Shown in pieces: positions 17,979 through 28,615 of a stretch of DNA of 64,000 bases (the first letter of the stretch is position 1; the number at the start of each line of letters is the position of its first letter). The DNA comes from Saprospiraceae bacterium (GTDB lineage: Bacteria; Bacteroidota; Bacteroidia; Chitinophagales; Saprospiraceae): contig JADKCF010000005.1 of NCBI GenBank assembly GCA_016714765.1, forward strand, positions 124,001 through 188,000, given 5' to 3'. The notes below the pieces were generated by a model. It was not told the DNA's origin and searched no databases. It was given only the letters and a program-made list of their open reading frames with translations. The position numbers and the translations under genes were made by a program.

Positions 17979-19461
17979 TTAATCAACCAGTAAATCATCT
18001 ATTTTTAGGAGGTGTGACTCGTGCATTTTTTTAATGTTTGACACTATAAATTTTGCACGAAGACTATCTATCATCCCAGTCTGAGAGCATAGTACAGTAT
18101 CACCTTTGTTTATGCCTGAAATCTGATGTACTAGTTTTATATTTGTCTTCCTTTCAATGTTGGATGATTTAATATAAAAATTAGCCTGGTCATAGTGTTG
18201 ATAGTGTTTTGAATAGAGCAATACCTTAAATTTTTTAATTTCAGGATTATTAACCCTCAAATAGCGAACAGCATATCCATCATATTGCAAAGGATCATTT
18301 GGTAAATTATTATGATTGGCTAAATAAACGTTATAGGTAGGATAAATTAAAAATATGACAGTGATGTAAAAAATACTTCTTTCCCGATATTTAGCTATAT
18401 GTAATTTAAAAAAAGGAGTGATGCATATATCCCTGCACCTATGCTCAAAGCTAAAATGGGGTAAATAGGAGCATCATACCACTCAAGTTTTACTGTTGGA
18501 TAAGATATGAGCATTAAAAAAACAAATACAAGTATTACCGCATTTTTAGTAAATATTACCATTTGTTCTTTAGTACTTATAAACGCAAAGTAGATTAAAG
18601 GGGTTAAATATATTTGAGGGGTAAAATTATCTTTCAACATATTGGATATATAAAACCAGAATGGTTGTGCATGCCAGGGCATAACATTTTTTGTTAATCT
18701 GCTGAACTCCGAATACCAAACCTTACTAAAATATCCAGGATTAAGAATTTCTGCAATAGAATAGTAGGAAAGGATAAGAAATAAAACACCCAATGCACTT
18801 ATGTAAAGATATTTTTCTGATAGAATCCTTCGATTTTCAGGAAAAATGAAAACTACTAATACCATACCCAGCAATGGCATCAGACCCGCTATTGACTTGG
18901 ATAAAAACGCTAAAAAAATTGTTGCTCCCAATAAGAAAAAGTACATTTTTCTATTTTGGAAAGGGCTAATCAGATCTTGCAAAAAGAGCAAAATGTAAGC
19001 AGTTGTAAAAAAATTAAAGTGGCATCCAAATCTCCTGAATGAAGAACATGTATTTTTACGTATCCACGAATGGTCAGCAAAATAAGTATGGAAATAGCAC
19101 CAATCTGAAAATTGAAATTTCGTATTCCGAAAAGTCCAATGATAAAACAAGTCAATATACCAGCCAAAACAGATGGTAACCTTATAGACAACTCATTAAT
19201 TCCTAAAATCTTTATGGCCACATATTGCATCCAAATTACTAATGGCGGTTTTACATTGTATTCGGATATTTTACCATCCGTATACAATGGAAGTAATTTG
19301 TTGTTTTGAGACATTTCTAGAGCATTGTTTGCATATACTGCTTCATCCCACATGTAAATGGATGGTCCAGAAATATTATAGAAGACTGAAATAAAAACAA
19401 ATATTCCAATGATAGCTAAAATATCAAATTTTCGTAAAATTTTGTTGAGAAGCATTAACAT
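17979..19461 (-). CDS. GT-C (ArnT/PMT-like) membrane glycosyltransferase, two frameshifts
   Basis: Three frames join to one protein of about 494 residues. ATG 19461 opens the N-terminal part with the catalytic-type motif MWDEAVYANNALEM and KPPLVIWMQ, as in ArnT/PMT (GT39/GT83) enzymes, which move sugars or lipid-linked groups from polyprenyl phosphate in the periplasm. The first break lies in an A7 run (19007-19013, T7 in sense), where one extra T gives LIFFTTAYILLFL. The second lies in another A7 run (18408-18414), where one extra T reads on into FKLHIAKYRERSIFYI. The last 100 residues are the soluble C-terminus. It is 20 bp downstream of the FG-GAP-like gene, probably one operon. The breaks are more likely errors than true loss. 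Confidence 0.7.
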
Positions 19462-19481
19462 TTCACTTTTGACGCAAATAA

Positions 19482-20828
19482 TTATTCTATCAAAAACATT
19501 TTTGATTTGCAGTTACCTCTATTGCAAATTTTAATGATGTATTGCCCCTTTACTATTTCTTCAAAAACAAAAGTATTATTTTCAGTGCTAAACTTGACAT
19601 TATTTCCTTTTACGTCATATATGCTCAAATCGTCGTACACTCCCTCTACTCGGATAAACGCATTGGTCGGATTTGGTTTTATAACCCAAAGATCCTGATT
19701 CTCATCTGTGACTGATGAAATTAAATCATTTTTCAATACCTTTATCTTATTTCCGCCTTGTAAGTTGTAAATTATATCCGCAAACCCATCTTTGTTAAAA
19801 TCAAAAACAGAGAGATTTTTTAAAGGGGCGGCCTCTTCTATTAACAAAGTTTGAGAAACACCTAACCTGGATTCATGTACATCAGTGACCAGCCAAAGTT
19901 TATTTCCGTCCAAAATAAGCAAGTCTATTAAGTCATTATTATCAATTAATCCAGCAGCGATTTGTGACGGATTATCCAACTCAAGAATAAATTCTTCTCT
20001 TCTGTAATTTTCATTGATGTAATACTTGTATACGGCAGACGATGATGCATCTAAAAGTAATAGAACATCATCCTTTTCTTTCGAAAATACAGTCATGCAA
20101 GCTACCGGTTTTTCTAATTTTGAATCAATAATTTCCATATTTTTATCTATGGGAATGTTCGGATCTATATTCCAGTTCTTAACTAAAGCCTTTAGTTTGC
20201 CATTGCTCTGATCAGGAATGAATATTCTGGAAACCCTATTGTCAAAATAATACCCACATGATTTTCCCGGGCTAAAATCAAGCGGAACTGAATTTTGGAA
20301 ATACGGAGCAATACTATTGAATGAAGAGGCAGATACTCTATAAATCTGAAAGGTATTGTTTTGGTCAACCCCATACAGAAGTATATTAGAGTAGATATAC
20401 TCTTCAGGATTCACAGATCCTATTGATTTTAATAAAACACTAGAATCTAACTCTAATGCTCCCCAATATCTCTTTTCAACATAATAATCGTCTTTACCAT
20501 ACATTAAATGGATATCACTCTTTCCTTTTTCTGTATAGACAATATCATCGCCGCCATTAAGGGATACGATTCTAAACAATTCAGGTTCGTCTTTTGAAAG
20601 ATAAATTGTCTTTGTAAACCCATTGGTTCCATTCTGTAATTTATACACCAGATTTTTATCAGCTACAGTAATAAAAATGTCATCCTTTAGATTATTGTCT
20701 GGATCACCTACTGACATACTGACTATAGAATCCTGACCAAATTCAAACTCTGAGATATCAAATGTAATTTGGGCATTCATTTGCATATAAAATAATAAAA
20801 ATACTAATAGAAGGGTGTAATGTCTCAT
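19482..20828 (-). CDS. FG-GAP/VCBS-like T9SS-exported protein
   Basis: 448 residues with signal peptide about 1-19 (LLLVFLLFYMQMNAQ). The body (about 25-375) is a seven-bladed propeller of repeated D-x-(N/D)-x-(L/D)-x-D motifs, such as VGDPDNNLKDDIFI, GLIDNNDLIDLLILDG and FDFNKDGFADIIYN, as in FG-GAP/VCBS Ca-binding repeats. The tail (about 385-448) is a T9SS type A sorting domain starting W-V-I-K-P-N-P-T-N. It is the first gene of an operon with the GT-C glycosyltransferase. T9SS cargo is often glycosylated or linked to sugar-bearing lipid, so a link is possible but unproven. A TATCTTTG element (20876-20869, minus) is its likely -7 region. Confidence 0.78.
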   Translation of the reverse strand: MRHYTLLLVFLLFYMQMNAQITFDISEFEFGQDSIVSMSVGDPDNNLKDDIFITVADKNLVYKLQNGTNGFTKTIYLSKDEPELFRIVSLNGGDDIVYTEKGKSDIHLMYGKDDYYVEKRYWGALELDSSVLLKSIGSVNPEEYIYSNILLYGVDQNNTFQIYRVSASSFNSIAPYFQNSVPLDFSPGKSCGYYFDNRVSRIFIPDQSNGKLKALVKNWNIDPNIPIDKNMEIIDSKLEKPVACMTVFSKEKDDVLLLLDASSSAVYKYYINENYRREEFILELDNPSQIAAGLIDNNDLIDLLILDGNKLWLVTDVHESRLGVSQTLLIEEAAPLKNLSVFDFNKDGFADIIYNLQGGNKIKVLKNDLISSVTDENQDLWVIKPNPTNAFIRVEGVYDDLSIYDVKGNNVKFSTENNTFVFEEIVKGQYIIKICNRGNCKSKMFLIE

Positions 20829-20990
20829 AATCTATTTAATTAGGGATTTGATTAATTTTATTTATTTACAAAGATATCAATTTAATTATATCTTGGTAAA
20901 ATATACGCTCTTTAACGGAAATTTCATTGAAAGTTGCACCCACGCTACTTATTTGGATCTACCATACCATATGTGAAACATTGCATGGAA

Positions 20991-21023
20991 AAAAAAAGGC
21001 AACCCTTTTGGAGTTGCCTTTTT
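20991..21023 (-). terminator. Bidirectional intrinsic terminator after katG
   Basis: Perfect stem AAAAAGGCAAC (20993-21003) / GTTGCCTTTTT (21013-21023) with a nine-base loop. A and T runs on both sides let it work in either direction, between katG and the region to its left. Confidence 0.85.
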
Positions 21024-21046
21024 ACATTATATTATTAGCTTATGTC

Positions 21047-23237
21047 TTATGCAATGTCAAATCGATCCAGATTCATGACTTTATTCCAGGCAGCGGCAAA
21101 ATCTTTTACAAATTTCCCCTGGGCATCTGTACAAGCGTAAACTTCAGCCAAAGCCCGAAGTTCAGAATTGGAACCAAAAATGAGATCCACTCTTGTACCC
21201 GTCCACTTCACCGTACCGGATTTGCGATCACGACCTTCAAAAATGTCTTCAGCTTGCGAAACTGCCTTCCATGTTGTGCCCAAATCCAAAAGATGGACAA
21301 AATAATCATTTGTCAGTGCCTCCGGCCTGCTCGTGAATACTCCATGATGTGAATGGTCAAAATTGGTATTCAATACACGCATACCTCCTATGAGGACCGT
21401 CATTTCAGGCGCAGTGAGAGTTAATAATTGTGCTTTGTCAACCAACATTTCTTCTGCAGATACCTTATGTTTTGGTTTGTAGTAATTGCGGGAATCCGTC
21501 AGCTGCAGGTTCCAGCACAGCAAATGATTCTACATCAGTTTGTTGTTGGGATGCGTCCGTGCGTCCGGGTGTAAAAGGAACAACCAGCTGATGGCCTGCG
21601 TTTTTTGCAGCTTGCTCTACACCTGCGCACCCTGCCAGGACAATCAAGTCTGCCAATGAAATTTGCTTTCCTCCTGCATTGAATGATGATCTTATTCCTT
21701 CCAGGGTATCCAGTACTTTAGAAAGCTGAGTGGGTTGATTGACCTCCCAATATTTCTGAGGTGACAACCTGATACGTGCCCCATTGGCTCCACCTCGTTT
21801 ATCAGATCCTCTGAATGTAGAAGCCGAGGCCCATGCAGTGGAAACCAATTCCGCTACTGAAAGTCCACTGGCCAATATTTTATCTTTAAGTACAGCAATA
21901 TCATGTTTGTCCACCAGCGGTAGTGTAGAAGCAGGGACAGGGTCTTGCCAGATTAGCTCTTCTGAAGGTACTTCTGCTCCCAGATATCTGGATTTTGGTC
22001 CCATGTCTCTGTGCGTCAGTTTAAACCACGCTCTGGCAAATGCATCTGCAAATTCGTCAGGATTTTCGTAAAATCGTCTGGAAATTTTTTCATAAGCGGG
22101 ATCTACCCTTAATGCCAGATCTGTTGTCAGCATAAATGGGGCATGGCGCAAAGCTGGATCATGTGCATCCGGTACTAAACCAGCACCGGCGTTGCCTTTT
22201 GGTTTCCATTGTTTTGCACCTGCAGGGCTCGTAGTTAGTTCCCACTCATAGCCAAATAAATTTTCAAAAAAATTATTGCTCCATTTGGTCGGAGTGGTGG
22301 TCCATGCTCCTTCCAGCCCGCTCGTGATGGTGTGAACACCATGTCCACTGCCGAAACTATTTTTCCAACCCTGGCTTTGCTCTTCTATTCCTGCTGCTGC
22401 CGGCTCAGCGCCTACATATTTGGACGGGTCTGCTGCACCATGGGTTTTGCCGAATGTATGTCCTCCTGCTATCAGCGCCACTGTTTCTTCATCATTCATC
22501 GCCATACGACCGAAAGTTTCGCGGATATCTCTGGCAGACAGTAGCGGGTCAGGATTACCGTTAGGACCTTCTGGATTTACGTAAATGAGACCCATCTGCA
22601 CAGCCGCCAGGGGATTTTCCAGCTCGCGGTCGCCACTGTATCTTTTGTCATCCAGCCATTTGCCTTCAGAGCCCCAGTATATATCTTCTTCAGGTTCCCA
22701 AACATCTTCTCTGCCGCCGGCAAAACCGAATGTTTCAAACCCCATAGATTCAAGAGCACAATTGCCTGCCAGTATCATTAAGTCAGCCCAAGAAATTTTT
22801 CTTCCGTATTTCTGTTTGATAGGCCAAAGCAGCAGTCTTGCTTTATCCAGATTGGCATTATCGGGCCAGCTATTGAGAGGGGCAAACCGTTGTGTACCGG
22901 ATCCACCACCACCGCGACCGTCAGATATGCGGTAAGTTCCAGCACTGTGCCATGCCATTCTTATGAAAAATGGACCATAATGACCATAATCTGCCGGCCA
23001 CCATTCCTGAGAAGTTATCATCAGATCATTGATATCTTTTTTGACAGCAGCCAGATCCAGTGACTTAAACTCTTCTGCATAGTTAAACTCTCCGTCCATA
23101 GGATTAGACAAAGAAGCATGCTGACGCAATATGTTTAATTTCAGTTGATTAGGCCACCAATCACGGTTTCGGGTTCCTGCGCCGGCGCTTTGATGGAGCG
23201 CTCCGCTTGAAAAAGGACATTTATTTTCTGTACTCAT
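21047..23237 (-). CDS. katG: Catalase-peroxidase KatG (one frameshift)
   Basis: A bifunctional heme catalase-peroxidase of about 730 residues that removes hydrogen peroxide in the cytoplasm. Distal site residues Arg93, Trp96 and His97 lie in RMAWHSAGTYR. The Tyr of YVNPEGPNG supplies the Met-Tyr-Trp adduct. The proximal heme His is in GGHTFGKTHGA. The second half is the usual non-heme duplicate domain. The frame breaks at GGG 21490-21492: the main frame stops at 21465, and removing one base gives ADGFRNYYKPKHKVSAEEML and continues to 21047. The C-terminal 140 residues, including LLDLGTTWK and the WTGTRVDLIFGSNSELRA motif, are fully readable, so the break is almost surely an error. The gene diverges from nqrA. 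Confidence 0.93.
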
Positions 23238-23528
23238 ATTAGAAAATTTTTATTCAGTTTAAAATTGGTTATTTATTTAATAATGATATTAAAAAGATAA
23301 AAGTTTGTGCAGGATAGAAACTGTACAAATGTATTTTATCAGAAGACTATCAAATGAAAAACACTATAAATGTGGAATTGTTTGTGATTTGAGAATCAAA
23401 TTGGGTCAGGACCGTAACTTTTGTAAGAACCATTGGATGCTCAAAAAAAACATTCATTTTTTATGTACAAACAGTGTGTTATTAAGAAGTAATCTAAATA
23501 ACATGAGAGTATGAATTTATAATATTAT
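23238..23528. other. katG-nqrA divergent intergenic region
   Basis: AT-rich region between divergent genes. The open frame 23305-23514 (plus) has no recognisable features and I do not call it. No PerR or OxyR operator could be picked out by eye. Confidence 0.4.
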
Positions 23529-23561
23529 TTGCTCTTTAAAAACCAAAGATATTTATATTTG
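23529..23561 (+). promoter_or_regulatory. Promoter of the nqr operon
   Basis: TTG at 23529-23531, a spacer of 22 bp, then TATATTTG at 23554-23561. This fits the Bacteroidota -33/-7 pattern, about 50 bp upstream of ATG 23611. Confidence 0.6.
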
Positions 23562-23610
23562 CAACTTATTTATTGATAATTGTTAAAAGTCCAATCATTT
23601 GAACAACAAG

Positions 23611-25230
23611 ATGAATAAGCTGAATCTCACACTAAGCTTAGCTTTTATAGCCCAAATCACATTTGCACAATCCTCATCCTCTGAAAGCAGCGGTTACCTT
23701 TTTTATGGTGTAGTGGCATTATGTGCCGTCCTTATTATTTGGGCGATGCTAAGTATTGCCAGCAACCTTATGAAGATAGAAGGAGCTAAACATGGTATCA
23801 AGGAAGAAAAGATGGGTTTTTTCCCTACACTAAAAGATTTTATCAAACCTATAAAACCTGCCTTCATCAATGAGGGAAGTTTTCACCATCTTACCAAAGG
23901 TTATGATATCAAACTGGCGGGGGAGGCCAAGCCAATAGTGGAAAATGCATCGGTAAGCCGTTTTGCCATAAGGCCTACAGATTTTCATGGTATGTCTCCG
24001 ATACCCAAAATGGAAGTGGAAGCAGGTGCTGATGTAAAAGCAGGTGATGTTTTGTTTTATGATAAAAAAAGACCTGAGATCATGTATTGTGCCCCTGTGA
24101 GTGGCGAAGTAGTGGAGATAAGAAGAGGTGAGAAAAGGTCCATAGCAGAAGTCACCATTCTTGCAGACAAAGAACTGAGATACAAAACAGTACAGGCACC
24201 TGATGTAAACAAGGCTGAAAGAAGTGAGGTGGTCAGTTTTATGGCTGCAAATGGACTTTGGCCACTGATCAATGAGCGTCCTTTTGATGTTGTTCCGGAC
24301 ATGGCGACGATTCCAGCCAATATATTTATTACTACATTCGATACTGCTCCACTGGCACCTGACAACAATTTAGTAGTTGCCGGCAAGGAAGCTGCGTTTC
24401 AGAAAGGTCTGGATGTATTATCTAAGCTGACTTCCGGAATGGTGCACTTAGGACTGGATGGCAGAGGGAAAACCGTACCGTCTTCGGCATTTTCGGACGC
24501 CGTTGGAGTTGGGAAGCATTGGTTTTCAGGTCCACATCCTGCGGGTAATGTTGGTATTCAGATACATCATGTGGCACCCATCAAAGGACATGACAAAGTT
24601 TGGACACTGACAGTACAGGAAGTAATCACCATCGGTCAGATGTTTTTGACAGGACAATATCACGCTGACAGGTTAGTCGCATTGACAGGTGCTGAATTGA
24701 AAGATCCGAAATATGTGAGGACGTACCAAGGGGCTAGTTTGGGTGATCTTTTAATAAACAATCTCACCGGTGACAATAATCGAATAGTGGCAGGCGATGT
24801 ATTATCAGGTACACAGGCAACTGCAGAAGGTTTCCTTTCCTTCAGATCAGATCAGATTACTGTACTGAAAGAAGGTAATGATTACGAGTTGTTTGGGTGG
24901 TTGTTGCCGCTGGCACCAAGGCCGAGCATTTCGGGTACTATTCCTGCATATGGAGGGAAGGATTTTAAATTTGAAGCCAATACCAATACCCATGGGGAGA
25001 AAAGAGCATTTGTGGTATCCGGGCAATATGAGCAAGTACTGCCAATGGATATATATCCGCAACATCTCATGAAAGCCATCATCAGCAATAATATTGAGAA
25101 AATGGAGGGATTGGGTATCACAGAACTCACAGAAGAAGATGTGGCTCTTTGCGAATTTGCGTGTACTTCTAAAAATCCGCTACAGAGCCTGCTTAGACAG
25201 GGATTAGATACATTAAAAGAGCAATTATAA
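23611..25230 (+). CDS. nqrA: Na+-translocating NADH:quinone reductase subunit A, with N-terminal membrane extension
   Basis: 539 residues from ATG 23611; an upstream TTG at 23599 is less likely. NqrA is the peripheral quinone-binding subunit of the six-subunit Na+-NQR, usually about 450 residues and starting close to the K-G-x-D-I motif. Here HHLTKGYDIKLAG comes only at about residue 92. Before it lie a signal-like segment (1-19, ending FAQ) and a membrane helix (about 30-52, YGVVALCAVLIIWAMLSIAS). The rest shows normal family features: the biotinyl-lipoyl-like part (MEVEAGADVKAGDVL) and a C-terminal Cys region (CEFACTSKNPLQSLLRQGLD). The extension would tether NqrA to the membrane. First gene of a six-gene operon. 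Confidence 0.92.
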   Translation: MNKLNLTLSLAFIAQITFAQSSSSESSGYLFYGVVALCAVLIIWAMLSIASNLMKIEGAKHGIKEEKMGFFPTLKDFIKPIKPAFINEGSFHHLTKGYDIKLAGEAKPIVENASVSRFAIRPTDFHGMSPIPKMEVEAGADVKAGDVLFYDKKRPEIMYCAPVSGEVVEIRRGEKRSIAEVTILADKELRYKTVQAPDVNKAERSEVVSFMAANGLWPLINERPFDVVPDMATIPANIFITTFDTAPLAPDNNLVVAGKEAAFQKGLDVLSKLTSGMVHLGLDGRGKTVPSSAFSDAVGVGKHWFSGPHPAGNVGIQIHHVAPIKGHDKVWTLTVQEVITIGQMFLTGQYHADRLVALTGAELKDPKYVRTYQGASLGDLLINNLTGDNNRIVAGDVLSGTQATAEGFLSFRSDQITVLKEGNDYELFGWLLPLAPRPSISGTIPAYGGKDFKFEANTNTHGEKRAFVVSGQYEQVLPMDIYPQHLMKAIISNNIEKMEGLGITELTEEDVALCEFACTSKNPLQSLLRQGLDTLKEQL

Positions 25231-25257
25231 TATCAAAACGACTTTATTATAAACAAA

Positions 25258-26507
25258 ATGGGATTAATAGATTTTTTAAAAAGTGTAGAACCGGATAAAA
25301 AGAACAGCCCACTGCTGCATACAGCTTATGACGCCTTCTTTACCTTTGCTTATGCACCTAATACCGTCACCAAAGCGGGTACACATATCAAAGATGGTAT
25401 GGACCTTAAGCGACTGATGGTGATAGTAGTACTAGCCATGCAATTGTGTTATCTTTTTGGTACCTATAATATAGGTCATCAGCATTTTGTAGCGGCGGGC
25501 GAATATTTGGGTTTTATAGAAGGATTTCACCTGAAATTGGCGCATGGACTCATCAAGATGCTGCCTATTTTTGTTGTATCGCACATAGTAGGGCTAGGTA
25601 TTGAGTTCATTTATGCTGCTAAAAAAGGGCATGCTGTAGAAGAAGGGTATTTGGTCACTGGTGCTCTGATACCGCTTATTATGCCACCTGATATTCCATT
25701 ATGGATAATGTCACTGTCCATTATATTTGCAGTGATCATCGGCAAAGAAGCATTCGGAGGTACAGGAATGAATATATGGAATATTGCATTGCTAGCCAGA
25801 GTATTTATCTTTTTTGCTTATCCGCTGACCATCTCAGGGGATCAGTGCTGGATTTCAGGTTTCGAAAAAATAAGTGATGGTGCTGCGGCCAATTATGGAT
25901 GGTGGCATACCGGATTATTTAATTCTCTCTTCGAATGGATGGGACTGACAACTTTTGACACCACTACAACGGTGGTCAATGGTTTCAGTGGTGCTACACC
26001 GTTGGCCCTGGCTTATGAAGGCGGGTGGGAGAAAGTCACCAGTGTTTTTAGTGAAAGTCAAATGATATGGGGAGCCATACCGGGATCTATAGGGAGACAA
26101 TAAAGTATTTATCGTCATAGGCGCCTTGATACCTTATTTTCACCAGAGTTGCAGCATGGCGTATCATGGCCGGAATGCTCGTAGGATTGATAGGCACAAC
26201 CTGGCTGCTCAATGCACTGGGTTCGACTCCGTTCATGACAGTCACCTGGACTCAGCACCTGATGATGGGTTCGTTTTTATTTGCCATGGCTTTTATGGCC
26301 ACAGATCCGGTGACAGCCAGCACTACTGACAGGGGGAAATGGATTTATGGTATTTTGATAGGTGGTATAGGTATGATCATCAGAGTCATGAACCCAGCCT
26401 ATCCGGAAGGATGGATGCTGGCTATTTTACTGTTGAATACATTTGCACCTACCATAGATTATTTTGTATTAGATTCAAACATTAAAAAAAGATTGAGCCG
26501 TGCATAG
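25258..26507 (+). CDS. nqrB: Na+-NQR subunit B (three close indels)
   Basis: The membrane subunit with covalently bound FMN and riboflavin. The flavinylation motif FSGATPLA is intact near residue 245. The frame stops at 26103 and resumes from 26166 to 26507. The lost part reads as NqrB again if one G is added at 26092-26094 and one A at 26099-26100 (IGETNKVFIVIGAL) and one C is removed at 26132-26133 (LILIFTRVAAWRIMAG). Three indels within about 45 bp in an otherwise perfect operon are most likely sequence errors. The stop (TAG) overlaps the GTG start of nqrC by 8 bp. Confidence 0.9.
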
Positions 26508-27264
26508 TACCAGTTATATTATAAAATTCACATTGATAATGACTGTCATAGTCGCTTTTGTTCTGGCCCTGATGGTGTCAGGTCTTAAGGGAATACATTC
26601 TGAAAATGAGGCGGTTTATAACAAAAAAGGTATCCTGTCTGCCGTCTCTGGACAGTTGGGCAAAGATGTCCTTACACTTTCCAATCAGGAAGTGCAGGAT
26701 ATTTTCAGCAAGCAGATCGAGCAGAAAGTGATCAATATGAAAGGAGAGGAACTCACTCCTGACCAGATCAAAGCTGCAACAGGGGGCACAGCCACTATGG
26801 CCGATCAGATCGACTTAGGCAAAGAGGCCAAAAAGCCAGAAGCAGATAGGTTGTTGCCGATATTTACATTTAAAGGCACAGACAACAAGACGTATAATAT
26901 TCTGTATGTTCGGGGTAAGGGTCTATGGGATGAAATATGGGGATATATTGCCTTTGAAGATGATTGGAATACAATATCTGGAGAGGCTTTTGACCATAAA
27001 GGTGAAACCCCGGGCCTCGGTGCCGAAATCAAAGACAACAAGTCATGGTATTCTATGTTTACAGGTAAGAAGATTTACAACACTAAAGGAGAGTTCACCT
27101 CTGTATCGGTTGTCAAAGGTGGTGTAAAAGATCCTACCAACCAGGTTGATGCAATCTCCGGAGCGACGATCACAGGTAATGGTGTACATGAAATGCTCCG
27201 TCGTGGTTTGAAATATTATGAGCCTTACATATTAAAAAATAAAAAACCAACAACTCAAAATTAA
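26500..27264 (+). CDS. nqrC: Na+-NQR subunit C
   Basis: 254 residues with a GTG start overlapping the nqrB stop. One N-terminal membrane helix (about 8-28) is followed by an FMN-binding domain, which carries DAISGATITGNGVHEML near residue 220. The Thr at the end of SGAT-x-T is the usual FMN attachment site. There is a family-typical GETPGLGAEI loop. Residues about 70-115 contain an insertion rich in Gly/Thr/Lys/Glu. The ApbE flavin transferase that would modify NqrB and NqrC is not in this window. Confidence 0.92.
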   Translation: MHSTSYIIKFTLIMTVIVAFVLALMVSGLKGIHSENEAVYNKKGILSAVSGQLGKDVLTLSNQEVQDIFSKQIEQKVINMKGEELTPDQIKAATGGTATMADQIDLGKEAKKPEADRLLPIFTFKGTDNKTYNILYVRGKGLWDEIWGYIAFEDDWNTISGEAFDHKGETPGLGAEIKDNKSWYSMFTGKKIYNTKGEFTSVSVVKGGVKDPTNQVDAISGATITGNGVHEMLRRGLKYYEPYILKNKKPTTQN

Positions 27265-27271
27265 AAAAATC

Positions 27272-27973
27272 ATGGCTGAAGTTAAAGATTTAGTTGTTAA
27301 AAAAGAAGCTGCTTTTTCATTTGGAAAAGAGGAAAGAAAGCTGATTACCGACCCTATAAGTGATAATAATCCGGTGACAGTGCAAATATTAGGTGTATGC
27401 TCTGCTCTGGCAGTCACCACCTTGGTGACCAAAGCAATAGTAATGGGAATCGCTGTAACTTTGGTGACAGCCTTCTCCAATTATTTCACAGCATTGCTTA
27501 GAGATTATATACCAAAACAAATCAGAATGATAGTCCAGTTGGTCATCATTGCATTTTTGGTGACAGTAGTGGAGTTGATACTTAAAGCAGTAAACTATCC
27601 GATTTGGAAAGACCTATCAGTATTCATAGGACTGATCATAACCAATTGTATCCTGATGGGCAGACTAGAAGCTTTTGCAATGTCTAATAAACCGTGGAGG
27701 TCATTTTTGGATGGTATTGGCAATGGATTGGGTTACTCACTTATCCTTATCATTGTAGCAGCAATCAGGGAATTATTTGGTAAAGGTTCACTTTTAGGAT
27801 TTAAAATCATCGGCCCGACTGCAGATTATGCATTGAATACTTCTGCAACTTCATGGTTGAGCTGGTACACCGCTAATAATCTGGTCATATTGTCACCAGC
27901 AGCCATGTTTATTGTAGCCATCATTATCTGGATACAGCGAAGCCGCAATCCAAAATTAGTAGATATTTCATAA
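27272..27973 (+). CDS. nqrD: Na+-NQR subunit D
   Basis: 233 residues with six membrane helices. Starts 7 bp after nqrC. The N-terminal about 25 residues are soluble. Family motifs GLIITNCILMGRLEAFAMSN and DGIGNGLGYSLILI are present; the Cys of the TNC motif matches the Cys that, with its NqrE partner, coordinates the membrane iron center in Na+-NQR. Slightly longer than average at the N-terminus. Reading frame intact. Confidence 0.93.
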   Translation: MAEVKDLVVKKEAAFSFGKEERKLITDPISDNNPVTVQILGVCSALAVTTLVTKAIVMGIAVTLVTAFSNYFTALLRDYIPKQIRMIVQLVIIAFLVTVVELILKAVNYPIWKDLSVFIGLIITNCILMGRLEAFAMSNKPWRSFLDGIGNGLGYSLILIIVAAIRELFGKGSLLGFKIIGPTADYALNTSATSWLSWYTANNLVILSPAAMFIVAIIIWIQRSRNPKLVDIS

Positions 27974-27995
27974 GTTTTAAAAACGAAGTAATAAG

Positions 27996-28597
27996 ATGGG
28001 AGATATAATTAATATTTTTATAAAATCAGCCTTTATCGAGAATATGGCATTGTCGTATTTTTTAGGTATGTGCTCATTTTGGCAGTTTCCAAGAGTGTAA
28101 AACTGCAATGGAGTTGGAATTGCAGTCATTTTTGTTCAGGGCTTACTATTCCCTATGAATTGGCTGATAGACTATTATCTTTTGGGTGAGAATGGGATAT
28201 TCGGAATGGATCTGACCTTTCTTAGATTTATAATTTTTATATCCCAATCGCTGCGCTTGTGCAGCTTGTAGAAATGGTAGTAGAGAAGTTTTCACCTTCA
28301 CTTTACAACTCACTGGGTATATTCCTGCCATTGATTACTGTAAATTGTGCTATACTTGGAGCTTCATTGTTTATGATTACCAAAGAGTATAATTTTGCAC
28401 AGTCTGTTTCATTCGGATTAGGAGGAGGAGTTGGCTGGGCATTGGCTATTGTTGCTATAGCAGGCATCCGTGAAAAGATGGCATATTCGCAGATACCACC
28501 TGCTTTGCGTGGTTTGGGTATGGCATTTTTCCTTACCGGATTGATGGGTATAGCTTTTATGGGACTGATGGGTATAGATCCTGCAGCTTTTAAATAA
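27996..28597 (+). CDS. nqrE: Na+-NQR subunit E (several single-base deletions)
   Basis: Start ATG 27996 reads MGDIINIFIKSAFIENMALSYFLGMC, then leaves frame. Adding one T at 28077-28080, one A at 28099-28102 and one G at 28110-28111 restores SFLAVSKSVKTAMGVGIAVIF. A further indel near 28240 joins to FIPIAALVQLVEM. From 28259 the frame is clean, with LITVNCAILGASLFM and GVGWALAIVAIAGIREKM. All repairs add a base to a short homopolymer, so the gene is very probably intact in the cell. NqrE pairs with NqrD in the membrane and contributes one of the iron-binding Cys residues (VNC). Confidence 0.88.
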
Positions 28598-28615
28598 GAA
28601 ATAAATTAAATAGAA

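Noticed and set aside
23305..23514. Plus-strand frame between katG and nqrA
   Set aside because: No signal, motif or promoter position; sits in a divergent intergenic region.
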